DNA of 5,517 nucleotides from an uncultured Bacteroidota bacterium (GTDB taxonomy: Bacteria > Bacteroidota > Bacteroidia > Chitinophagales > Chitinophagaceae): NCBI GenBank assembly GCA_946479055.1, contig CAMLEX010000372.1, forward strand, positions 1-5,517, written 5' to 3'. Below, piece by piece: positions 1 through 5,517 of the stretch. The notes beneath the pieces are model-generated. The model ran no database searches. It saw only the letters and a list, made by a program, of their open reading frames with translations, and was not told where the DNA came from. The number at the start of each line of letters is the position of its first letter. Positions within the stretch are counted from its first letter, which is position 1. Position numbers and translations under genes: made by a program.

Positions 1-1173
1 CTGGCTTGAAATCACCTCCCGTATCTGTGAAAACCATTTATCAAAACGGCTTTCATCACCAGCACCTTCCTTATATTTATAGTGTGCAGCCAGGCCCTTT
101 TCAGCAATTTCATTCATACGTTTAGTACGTATCTGTACTTCCACCCATTTCCCCTGCGGGCCCATCACGGTTGTATGCAATGCCTCATATCCGTTCGATT
201 TAGGATTACTTAGCCAATCTCTTAATCTTTCTGGAGATGGGGTGTATTCATCCGTGATCATTGAATATACTTTCCAGCAATCTTCTTTTTCTTTTTCAGG
301 CGGCGAATCCAAAATAACCCGGATGGCAAAAAGATCATACACTTCTTCAAAGTCCACTCCCTTTTTCTTTATCTTATTAGATATAGAGTGAATGCTCTTT
401 GGCCTGCCGTATATTTCAAATTTGAAATTACTCTTCTCTAATTTTTCTTTGATAGGCCTGATGAACTCATTTATGTATTTACTGCGTTCCCTTTTGGTTT
501 CCGCCAGTTTTTTTGCAATATCCCGATAGATCTCAGGTTCCATGTATTTCATGGCAAGATCTTCCATCTCGGTTTTTATAGTATACAAACCCATCCGATG
601 GGCAAGGGGTGCATATACATAAACCGTTTCCGAAGATATTTTCAGTTGCTTTTCCCGCTTCATGCTTTCCAGGGTACGCATGTTATGAAGCCGGTCAGCC
701 AGTTTGATCAGGATGACACGGGGATCATCTGTCAATGTCATCAATATTTTCTTGAAATTTTCTGCTTGTTGCGATCCATTGATATCAATTACATTGGAGA
801 TTTTGGTCAATCCATCTACAATGCGGGCTATTTCCTGCCCGAATTCTCTTTCGACATCCTCCAGGGAGATATCAGTATCCTCAACGGTATCATGTAATAA
901 TGAACAGATAGTGGAACGAACTCCAAGGCCTATTTCTTCTATACATATTTTGGCGACTGCAAGTGGATGCAGAATATAAGGTTCACCGCTTTTGCGGCGC
1001 ATGGTCTTATGCGCATCTACTGCCATTTCAAAAGCTGTACGTAATAATTCCTTATCGCCGGGCTTGATTTTAGCCTTTAGCGACCGCATCAATGATCGAT
1101 ATTCCCGCAAGATCAGCTTTCGCTCCTGCTCATCATTCAGATTATACTTTGGTGTTTTTTCAACAGTTTCCAT
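1..1173 (-). CDS. rsh: RelA/SpoT-family (p)ppGpp synthetase/hydrolase, N-terminal half (3' end beyond the window)
   Basis: This is a long Rel/SpoT homologue, which makes pppGpp/ppGpp from ATP plus GTP/GDP and hydrolyses it in the stringent response. The 391 visible codons are open to the left edge. Full-length family members are about 730-750 aa, so the TGS, helical and ACT regulatory domains lie outside. The hydrolase HD domain covers about residues 45-200. The likely Mn2+ ligands are H69 (in YILHP), H94-D95 (in LLHDTVEDT) and D160 (in KLADRLHNM), with catalytic E98/D99 also present. The synthetase domain covers about 250-370, with YGRPKS (255-260), D280 in VYDLFAIRVI, the guanine-stacking Y329 in NGYEALHTTV, and E345 in VEVQIRT. 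Both active sites look intact, so I infer a bifunctional Rel/SpoT-type enzyme rather than a synthetase-only RelA. The ATG at 1171-1173 is the first ATG after an in-frame TAA (1198-1200). There is no clear Shine-Dalgarno, as is usual in Bacteroidota. It is divergent from the tRNA-Leu gene. Confidence 0.96.
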   Translation of the reverse strand, partial: METVEKTPKYNLNDEQERKLILREYRSLMRSLKAKIKPGDKELLRTAFEMAVDAHKTMRRKSGEPYILHPLAVAKICIEEIGLGVRSTICSLLHDTVEDTDISLEDVEREFGQEIARIVDGLTKISNVIDINGSQQAENFKKILMTLTDDPRVILIKLADRLHNMRTLESMKREKQLKISSETVYVYAPLAHRMGLYTIKTEMEDLAMKYMEPEIYRDIAKKLAETKRERSKYINEFIRPIKEKLEKSNFKFEIYGRPKSIHSISNKIKKKGVDFEEVYDLFAIRVILDSPPEKEKEDCWKVYSMITDEYTPSPERLRDWLSNPKSNGYEALHTTVMGPQGKWVEVQIRTKRMNEIAEKGLAAHYKYKEGAGDESRFDKWFSQIREVISSQ

Positions 1174-1251
1174 TTCACTCAGGCTTTCGGAACGAATTTA
1201 CTGAATTACAAGCAGTAGCAGGATAGCTAACCGTAGAAAAAATTACTATGG

Positions 1252-1264
1252 CACTATAATAGTG
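1252..1264. promoter_or_regulatory. 13-bp perfect palindrome in the rsh/tRNA-Leu divergent region
   Basis: CACTATAATAGTG has perfect 6-bp arms around a single central A. It lies 79 bp upstream of the rsh start codon and about 34 bp upstream of the tRNA promoter -7 box. The size and symmetry would suit a dimeric regulator, but no known operator was recognised. An AT-rich 13-mer of this kind can also arise by chance, so the regulatory role is only a possibility. Confidence 0.25.
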
Positions 1265-1278
1265 TGGTATTTGTGTTT

Positions 1279-1305
1279 TTGGTGAAAATAAATGCCCTAC
1301 ATTTG
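1279..1305 (+). promoter_or_regulatory. Probable Bacteroidota-type promoter of tRNA-Leu
   Basis: TACATTTG at 1298-1305 matches the Bacteroidota -7 consensus TAnnTTTG exactly and lies 11 bp before the mature tRNA 5' end, the right distance for a short leader. The -33 element is less clear. A TTG at 1279-1281 leaves a 16-bp spacer, and another at 1271-1273 leaves 24 bp, so neither sits at the usual 17-23 bp. Confidence 0.55.
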
Positions 1306-1316
1306 CAGCCCGAAAT

Positions 1317-1398
1317 GCGGGTGTGGTGAAATTGGTAGACATACCAGACTTAGGATCTGGCGCCGCAAGGCATGGGGGTTCGAGTCCCTCCACCCGCA
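1317..1398 (+). tRNA. trnL: tRNA-Leu (anticodon UAG)
   Basis: This is a complete class II tRNA cloverleaf of 82 nt. The acceptor stem GCGGGTG (1317-1323) pairs perfectly with CACCCGC (1391-1397), followed by discriminator A1398. The D arm contains the usual AATTGGTAGAC. The anticodon stem CCAGA/TCTGG (1344-1348/1356-1360) encloses the loop CTTAGGA, giving anticodon TAG at 1351-1353, which reads CUA and probably other CUN leucine codons. The long variable arm is a 3-bp stem GCC/GGC capped by GCAA (1362-1371). The T arm is GGGGG-TTCGAGT-CCCTC (1374-1390). CCA is not encoded (A1398 is followed by CAAA), so it must be added after transcription. It lies upstream of tig on the same strand. Confidence 0.97.
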
Positions 1399-1402
1399 CA
1401 AA

Positions 1403-1525
1403 AAAAGTTTAAGAGTTTAAAAGTTTAAGGTTTAAAGTTCTGGTTACAGAACTTTTCCTTCCCGTCAGAAATTACTGAACAGGACGAACCTTAAGCCCTT
1501 AAACTTTTAAACTTTTTAAACTTTC
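1403..1525. repeat. Imperfect inverted repeat of tandem GTTTAA units between tRNA-Leu and tig
   Basis: The left arm (about 1403-1440) holds four tandem 7-8-nt units: GTTTAAGA (1407), GTTTAAAA (1415), GTTTAAG (1423) and GTTTAAA (1430), followed by GTTC. The right arm (about 1486-1525) is its near reverse complement, starting GAACCTTAAG and continuing with TTAAAC (1499), TTTTAAAC (1505) and TTTTTAAAC (1513). The arms pair over about 38 bp with a few mismatches and one or two single-base indels. The 45-nt centre contains a further small hairpin. The right arm ends 3 nt before the tig ATG. It resembles the short AT-rich intergenic repeats scattered through Bacteroidota genomes, but copy number cannot be judged from one window. 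It carries no ORF or transposase. Confidence 0.8.
1434..1456 (+). terminator. Hairpin downstream of tRNA-Leu, possible weak terminator
   Basis: AAAGTTCTG (1434-1442) pairs perfectly with CAGAACTTT (1447-1455) around the loop GTTA, followed by only one more T and then CC. It starts 36 nt after the tRNA. The 9-bp stem could help end the tRNA transcript, but the T tract is poor and the stem is AT-rich. It may instead simply be part of the surrounding repeat structure. Confidence 0.3.
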
Positions 1526-1528
1526 TAT

Positions 1529-2929
1529 ATGGCGACAGTTACCAAAGAAAATATCGGTTTGCTGCATGAAAAGCTGACCGTAAAGCTGGAAAAGACAGAT
1601 TACCTTCCTTCTTTTGAAAAAGCGTTGAAGGAATACAGCAAAAAAGCGAATATACCTGGCTTTCGCAAAGGCATGGTACCGACTGGCCTGATCAAAAAAA
1701 TGTATGGTCCTTCCTTGTTTACCGATGAAGTACTTCGTTCGGTTGACCGGGAGCTGATCGGCTATCTCCAAAATGATAAGCTTGATATTTTTGCGCAGCC
1801 TTTGCCGCTTGAAACTGATATCCGCCAGTTAGATGTGAACAATCCTGCAGACTATACTTTCCATTTTGAAATAGGCATGAAACCTGAGTTTCAACTGGCC
1901 GATCTGGGCACTGCTAAAATAACAAGATATGTTGTAAAGATTACCGATGAAATGATCAATAGCGAAATTGCCCGTTTGCAAAACCGCTATGGCAATATGC
2001 AGGACCAGGATGCGGTAGCTGTAGAAGATAATGTGCTGAATATAATTTTTACAGAGGTAGATGAAAATGGGAATGCTGTTGAAAATGGCATTCAGAAAGA
2101 CAACTCACTTCTGGTAAAATATTTTAAAGAAGATTTCCGTAGCAACCTGATTGGAAAAGTTACCAATGATTATGTAATCGTTCAATTAGATAAAGCTTTT
2201 GACGACAAAGAGCTGGAAGTTATTTTAAGTGATCTTGGCCTTGATAAAAATGATCCTGCCGCTGCTCAAAAACATTTTAAAATTCAGATCACCAAGATCG
2301 GTTTGCTGGAGAAAAAAGAACTGAATGAAGAGTTCTTCAATCAACTTTATCCTAACCAGGAAGTAAAATCAGAAGCTGATTTTCGCAATAAAATAAAAGA
2401 AGAGATACAGGCTTACTGGAACAACCAGGCAAAAAACCAGATCCACGACCAGGTTTTTCATGAGCTGACTGACCATACTGCTACACAATTTCCTGAAGGG
2501 TTTTTGAAGAAATGGGTAAAAACACAGGGAGAAACTGCCGAAAATCCTGATGCTGGCAAATCGGATGAACAAGTGGAAAAAGAATTCCCAACATTCCTGA
2601 ATCAACTGAAATGGACATTGATCACCGATAAAATTGTTCAGGAAAATTCTATACAGGTACAGCCAGACGAGATCCGTGATTTCGCCAAGCAACAATTATT
2701 CGGCTATATGGGTGGCGCTATGGGAGCAGATGCACAAAACCAACCCTGGGTCAATGATTATGTAGAAAAAATGATGAAAGACCGTAAGTATGTAGAAGAT
2801 GCTTATAACCGCATACAAACACAAAAAATATTTGAATGGGCTGAAACAAAAGTAAACCCAACTGATAAAGAGATCGGTGCAGAAGAATTTACAAAAATGG
2901 CTGAAGAACACCAGCACCATCATCATTGA
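1529..2929 (+). CDS. tig: Trigger factor (ribosome-associated chaperone)
   Basis: Trigger factor binds the ribosome near the exit tunnel and shields nascent chains. The 466-aa protein matches the family in length (E. coli about 432 aa). The N-terminal ribosome-binding domain covers about residues 1-115 and contains the hallmark GFRKGMVP (44-51), whose F45-R46-K47 correspond to the ribosome-docking FRK. Residues about 155-255 occupy the FKBP-type PPIase position but lack the usual core such as PGFEDGIKG, so proline isomerase activity is doubtful. The C-terminal helical chaperone domain starts near KKELNEEFFNQLYP (262-275) and runs to about 450. The protein ends in HQHHHH, a natural histidine-rich tail. 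The ATG at 1529 fits the domain start. No clear Shine-Dalgarno or TAnnTTTG promoter is visible between the tRNA and tig, so read-through from the tRNA promoter is possible. A strong terminator follows the stop. Confidence 0.95.
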   Translation: MATVTKENIGLLHEKLTVKLEKTDYLPSFEKALKEYSKKANIPGFRKGMVPTGLIKKMYGPSLFTDEVLRSVDRELIGYLQNDKLDIFAQPLPLETDIRQLDVNNPADYTFHFEIGMKPEFQLADLGTAKITRYVVKITDEMINSEIARLQNRYGNMQDQDAVAVEDNVLNIIFTEVDENGNAVENGIQKDNSLLVKYFKEDFRSNLIGKVTNDYVIVQLDKAFDDKELEVILSDLGLDKNDPAAAQKHFKIQITKIGLLEKKELNEEFFNQLYPNQEVKSEADFRNKIKEEIQAYWNNQAKNQIHDQVFHELTDHTATQFPEGFLKKWVKTQGETAENPDAGKSDEQVEKEFPTFLNQLKWTLITDKIVQENSIQVQPDEIRDFAKQQLFGYMGGAMGADAQNQPWVNDYVEKMMKDRKYVEDAYNRIQTQKIFEWAETKVNPTDKEIGAEEFTKMAEEHQHHHH

Positions 2930-2951
2930 TCGATAGTGAATCCAAGACGTT

Positions 2952-2985
2952 AAAAGGTTGACAAGTGAGTTTGTCAACCTTTTTT
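2952..2985. terminator. Strong, probably bidirectional, rho-independent terminator between convergent genes
   Basis: AAAAGGTTGACAA (2952-2964) pairs perfectly with TTGTCAACCTTTT (2971-2983) around the 6-nt loop GTGAGT, and a run of six T's spans 2980-2985. It starts 22 nt after the tig stop. On the minus strand the same hairpin is followed by TTTT (from A2955-A2952), so it can also stop transcripts of the VWA gene, whose stop lies 12 nt away at 2997. Confidence 0.88.
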
Positions 2986-2996
2986 ATTGAATCGAA

Positions 2997-4769
2997 TTAT
3001 TCCTGGTCATTTCTGCCTCTTTTCTTCTTTTTTCCTTTTGAATACAAAATCTTCGCCTGCTCTACTAATGAAATAAATTCTTTTTGTAACAAATCATTGG
3101 GATTAGCTGATGCAGTTGCCAGCAGCAATACATCATTCCAGCTCACATCTTTTGTAAAGGAAGAAATACGAAGCAGTGAGCCAAACATGGCTACCGCAGC
3201 CGAAAAACGGTAACTTTCATCTATAGTAACAAACTCTTTAAAATTACGGGGGCTTTGATAGGTAAATACAAGATTGCTGGTATCATTGGGTTGCTGGTAA
3301 TGTAATTTTACCCTTGCAAAATTTTCATCCGCCATTGCATTAGAATCAATTTTTTCCGGTGCTATTTCAAATATGCCCATCATCGCATACCCCGAGCCTA
3401 TTTCCCCTCCTTCTACTATCGCTAATGTATCATTTAAAGCTCCCACCTTATTATCAAAACCCAATAAGCGATATTCCTTTACGTATTTCGGGTTAAACTC
3501 CACATTCATATAGGCATCATCAGCCACAGCATATAATGTTTGAGTAAATTCTTTCATCAAAACTTTTTCAGCCTCATTGAAATTATCGAGGTAAGAAAAA
3601 TTACCATTGCCTTTGCGTGCTAATGTTTGAATTTTTGAATCCTTATAATTTCCCATGCCCACACCCAGGCAGGTAAGATAAATGCCCGACTCTTTATTTC
3701 GTGATATCAGTTCATCCAGTTCTTCTTCCGTTCGCAAGCCTACATTGAAATCACCGTCTGTAGCAAGTATTACACGATTGTTTCCCCCAACAATAAAATG
3801 TCTTTTAGCAACACTATAGGCCAGGTTGATCCCCGATTCTCCAGGAGTGGCTCCGCCCGGCGTAAGTTCATCAATGGCCGTCAGGATTTTTTCTTTTTCG
3901 GCTCCACTGATGGTGTTCAGCATAATGCCGGTGATACCCCCATAAACGACAATAGCTACCGAATCTTTTGCTCTCAGATTATTAACAAGTAACCGAAAAG
4001 CTGATTTCAATAAAGGCAACCTGTTGGGCATATCCATAGAACCGGAAACATCGATCAGAAAAACAAGATTACTGGGCGGCAATGTATCCAGGTTTATTTT
4101 TTTTGCTGAAAGATCAATATAGTACAACTGGTTAGCCGGGTTCCAGGGGCATGAGGTTAACTGCGTCTTTATAACAAAAGGATTGTTTCCTGGTGGCTTT
4201 GTATAATTAAGGTTGAAATAGTTAAGCATTTCTTCTATCCTGACGGCATCAGGCGGGACAAGGGAATTGCCGGCCAGGAAACGGCGGATATTACTGTAAG
4301 AAGCCCGATCAATGTTAAGGGATATGCCTGTAGCGGGAAAACGCTTTGCAGTTACAAATTTATTTTCAACAATACTGGCATAGGTTTCATCGCCTGCAAA
4401 CCATTTCTTTTGATCTTCTTTGGCCATTCCCCGGGTGAATGATAACAATTTATTGAGCCTTGCCGAAGAGCGGTTAACAGGAGCCAATTTTAGCTGAACA
4501 GAAAGATAATTTTCAGCATTTACTACAATTTTTTTGGGTATATACCCATCATGCGAAAAGCTGAATGTATCGATCCGTTGACTGGTGGTAATACCAAAAG
4601 ATCCGGACGATCCACTTTTATAAATATATCCTGTACTTAACTGAAGTATTCTTACATTTTGCAATGGATTTGCTGATTCATCCTTTACTTCACCCCGAAG
4701 ATAAAATTGCTGGCACCAGGCGGATGAACCAAACAAAAGGGTAAACAATATGTAGCAAACGGCTTTCAA
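2997..4769 (-). CDS. Exported von Willebrand factor A domain protein, YfbK-like, with N-terminal carboxypeptidase-regulatory-like domain
   Basis: The 590-aa protein begins with a probable signal peptide (residues 1-19, hydrophobic core YILFTLLFG, cleavage probably near AWC/QQ). Residues about 22-97 look like a carboxypeptidase D regulatory-like beta-sandwich (GEVKDESANPLQNVRI, then a GSFGI strand and FSHDGY). The YfbK-type N-terminal region follows, with NIDRASYSNIRRFL (152-165) and PPDAVRIEEMLNYF (172-185). The VWA domain (about 233-410) has a complete metal-ion-dependent adhesion site: D240-x-S242-x-S244 in DVSGSM, T308 in GGATPGE and D338 in ATDGD. The rest (about 411-575) matches the YfbK C-terminal region, and a basic tail GKKKKRGR follows. 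The start is TTG (4767-4769); no ATG occurs in the signal-peptide region, and an in-frame TAA lies six codons upstream of the TTG. W at -1 of the only candidate lipobox cysteine (SAWC) argues against a lipoprotein. The exact function is unknown; it probably binds a protein ligand in the envelope. Confidence 0.9.
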   Translation of the reverse strand: MKAVCYILFTLLFGSSAWCQQFYLRGEVKDESANPLQNVRILQLSTGYIYKSGSSGSFGITTSQRIDTFSFSHDGYIPKKIVVNAENYLSVQLKLAPVNRSSARLNKLLSFTRGMAKEDQKKWFAGDETYASIVENKFVTAKRFPATGISLNIDRASYSNIRRFLAGNSLVPPDAVRIEEMLNYFNLNYTKPPGNNPFVIKTQLTSCPWNPANQLYYIDLSAKKINLDTLPPSNLVFLIDVSGSMDMPNRLPLLKSAFRLLVNNLRAKDSVAIVVYGGITGIMLNTISGAEKEKILTAIDELTPGGATPGESGINLAYSVAKRHFIVGGNNRVILATDGDFNVGLRTEEELDELISRNKESGIYLTCLGVGMGNYKDSKIQTLARKGNGNFSYLDNFNEAEKVLMKEFTQTLYAVADDAYMNVEFNPKYVKEYRLLGFDNKVGALNDTLAIVEGGEIGSGYAMMGIFEIAPEKIDSNAMADENFARVKLHYQQPNDTSNLVFTYQSPRNFKEFVTIDESYRFSAAVAMFGSLLRISSFTKDVSWNDVLLLATASANPNDLLQKEFISLVEQAKILYSKGKKKKRGRNDQE

Positions 4770-4779
4770 CTGAGGTATA

Positions 4780-4811
4780 GGTTGCAGTTACCAGTTAATG
4801 GTTGCCGTTAC
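4780..4811. repeat. Short direct repeat with 20-nt period upstream of the VWA gene
   Basis: GGTTGCAGTTAC (4780-4791) recurs as GGTTGCCGTTAC (4800-4811), 11 of 12 bases identical, with CAGTTAAT between them. GTT recurs every 6-7 nt across the whole stretch. It falls in the 5' untranslated region predicted for the VWA transcript, ending 10 bp from the TTG start. It looks like a degenerate intergenic tandem repeat. Whether it affects expression is unknown. Confidence 0.5.
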
Positions 4812-4891
4812 AAGATACAAGATTGACGTGACAGGCGCAACATGGATTCAGGAACTTGATTTGCAGAAAAACATTATTTGTCATTGCACTA

Positions 4892-4919
4892 CAAAGTTAT
4901 TGTGTCAACATTATACCAA
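4892..4919 (-). promoter_or_regulatory. Bacteroidota-type promoter for the VWA gene, overlapping the end of hpt
   Basis: Read on the minus strand, TAACTTTG (4892-4899) matches the -7 consensus TAnnTTTG exactly. A TTG (4917-4919) lies 17 bp upstream as the -33 element, within the reported 17-23 bp spacing. The -33 box falls within the last sense codons of hpt, in the Leu codon before the final Val. Transcription would start near 4885, giving a leader of roughly 115 nt. This suggests the VWA gene can be transcribed apart from hpt. Confidence 0.6.
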
Positions 4920-5444
4920 CTGGTAAATTTCTTTCAGGTTACGCCCCAGGCCATCATAATCTAATCCATAGCCTACTACAAACTTATCGGGAATATCAAA
5001 GCCGATATAATCCAGGGTAAGCGGGTATTCGGTAGCTGCTGATTTATGAAGTAAGGTTGCTATTTTTAGTGAACGGGGCTGCTGATGCATCAACCGGGGA
5101 AGAAAATTGTGCATTGTTTTGCCGGTATCAACAATGTCTTCAACTATGATCACGTCTTTACCAAAAAGATCATCGTCAAGACCAATAGATGTTACAATAT
5201 TTCCTGAAGATTTCATGCCCTTATAAGAAGCCAATTTAATAAAACAGAGCTCTGCATCTATGGTCAATTGCTTGAACAAGTCTGAAGCAAACATGAAAGA
5301 GCCGTTTAATATCGCAATACAAAAGGGACGTTTACCTGCATAATCTTTATTGATAGCAGCAGCCATTTCTTTTACACGGTTCAGTATTGTCTCTTCTGAA
5401 AGATAGGTCTCAAATGTTTTATCATGTACTTTAACACCTGTCAT
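4911..5444 (-). CDS. hpt: Hypoxanthine phosphoribosyltransferase (purine salvage)
   Basis: This cytoplasmic enzyme transfers phosphoribose from PRPP to hypoxanthine, and usually guanine, to give IMP and GMP. The 177-aa length from the ATG is normal for bacterial HPRT. Visible motifs, numbered from that ATG, are the pyrophosphate-binding loop ILNGSFMF (45-52), the flexible catalytic loop SYKGMKSSG (73-81), the PRPP-binding signature VIIVEDIVDTGKT (98-110) with acidic pair E102/D103, and the purine-binding region IPDKFVVGYGLDYDG (151-165) with a conserved K near 154. The ATG at 5442-5444 is preferred. A TTG two codons upstream (5448-5450) is also in frame, with an in-frame TAA just beyond it at 5454-5456, so at most a few residues could be added. 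No terminator is seen after the stop, so some read-through into the VWA gene is possible. Confidence 0.95.
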   Translation of the reverse strand: MTGVKVHDKTFETYLSEETILNRVKEMAAAINKDYAGKRPFCIAILNGSFMFASDLFKQLTIDAELCFIKLASYKGMKSSGNIVTSIGLDDDLFGKDVIIVEDIVDTGKTMHNFLPRLMHQQPRSLKIATLLHKSAATEYPLTLDYIGFDIPDKFVVGYGLDYDGLGRNLKEIYQLV

Positions 5445-5517
5445 TGTCAATGTTTATTGTTTGTAGTTTCGTAAATATCGAAAGGTTGCCAGTGATGACG
5501 AAATTCATTCTACCTGA
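5445..5517. other. hpt upstream region with a short inverted repeat
   Basis: These 73 bp precede hpt. TTTCG (5467-5471) and CGAAA (5479-5483) form an inverted repeat around TAAATAT, 22 bp before the ATG, which could be an operator or a chance AT-rich match. No good TAnnTTTG/TTG promoter pair is seen on the minus strand, so the hpt promoter may lie further right. An ATG on the plus strand at 5495 stays open for seven codons to the edge, but this is too little to call a gene. Confidence 0.25.

Noticed and set aside
598..1204. Plus-strand ORFs at 598-897, 704-979 and 992-1204
   Set aside because: They lie antisense to rsh, whose HD and synthetase motifs are unmistakable, and their translations resemble no protein.
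1175..1399. Minus-strand 74-aa ORF
   Set aside because: It reads through the tRNA-Leu gene in antisense, a common spurious call; the peptide has no family features.
1499..2977. Minus-strand ORFs opposite tig (1499-1771, 2369-2695, 2696-2977)
   Set aside because: They are shadows of the trigger factor coding sequence; the last also crosses the terminator hairpin.
2965..3992. Plus-strand ORFs at 2965-3213 and 3798-3992
   Set aside because: They are antisense to the VWA gene, one of them beginning inside the terminator loop, with no recognisable domain.
4685..4769. VWA protein as a lipoprotein
   Set aside because: The only cysteine near the signal-peptide end is in SAWC, with tryptophan at -1, which does not fit a lipobox.
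5448..5450. TTG start for hpt giving 179 aa
   Set aside because: The ATG two codons downstream is a stronger start codon and keeps the whole HPRT domain; the difference is only two residues.
5495..5517. Possible plus-strand gene start MTKFILP at the right edge
   Set aside because: Only seven codons are visible and no motif supports it; a minus-strand gene ending in this region is equally possible.
1..5517. Defence, mobile-element or CRISPR system
   Set aside because: No transposase, integrase, nuclease, toxin-antitoxin pair or spacer-repeat pattern is present; the Rel protein has both domains of a housekeeping long enzyme, not a small toxic synthetase.

Overview
The window looks like an ordinary stretch of chromosome from a Bacteroidota bacterium, most likely Chitinophagaceae or a close relative. 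The evidence is the Bacteroidota flavour of each protein (a Rel with an NGYEALHTTVMGP synthetase motif, a trigger factor with an eroded PPIase domain, an HPRT with LNGSFMF and YDGLGRNL), TAnnTTTG-type promoter boxes, few Shine-Dalgarno sites, and AT-rich intergenic repeats built from GTTTAA-like units. The family-level placement is an inference and was not tested by alignment.

Layout from left to right. Positions 1-1173 (minus) hold the N-terminal 391 codons of a long RelA/SpoT-type (p)ppGpp synthetase/hydrolase that runs off the left edge. Positions 1174-1316 are a divergent intergenic region with a 13-bp palindrome and a probable tRNA promoter. A tRNA-Leu(UAG) lies at 1317-1398 (plus). Positions 1399-1528 are almost filled by a large imperfect inverted repeat made of tandem GTTTAA units, which ends 3 nt before the trigger factor gene tig (1529-2929, plus). 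A strong hairpin terminator at 2952-2985 sits between tig and the convergent gene at 2997-4769 (minus), which encodes an exported YfbK-like von Willebrand factor A protein with an N-terminal carboxypeptidase-regulatory-like domain. Upstream of that gene are a 20-nt-period direct repeat and a good Bacteroidota promoter that overlaps the end of hpt (hypoxanthine phosphoribosyltransferase, 4911-5444, minus). The last 73 bases are the hpt upstream region.

The genes do not form one pathway. Three are housekeeping: stringent response, nascent-chain folding and purine salvage. hpt and rsh are loosely linked, because (p)ppGpp is made from GTP/GDP and inhibits HPRT in several bacteria, but nothing here shows co-regulation. 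The fourth gene, the VWA protein, is the least understood. No mobile element, CRISPR array or defence system is visible. No convincing new multi-gene system was found; the points most worth checking are the inverted repeat abutting the tig start, the VWA protein and its TTG start, and the divergent trigger factor with a natural histidine tail.
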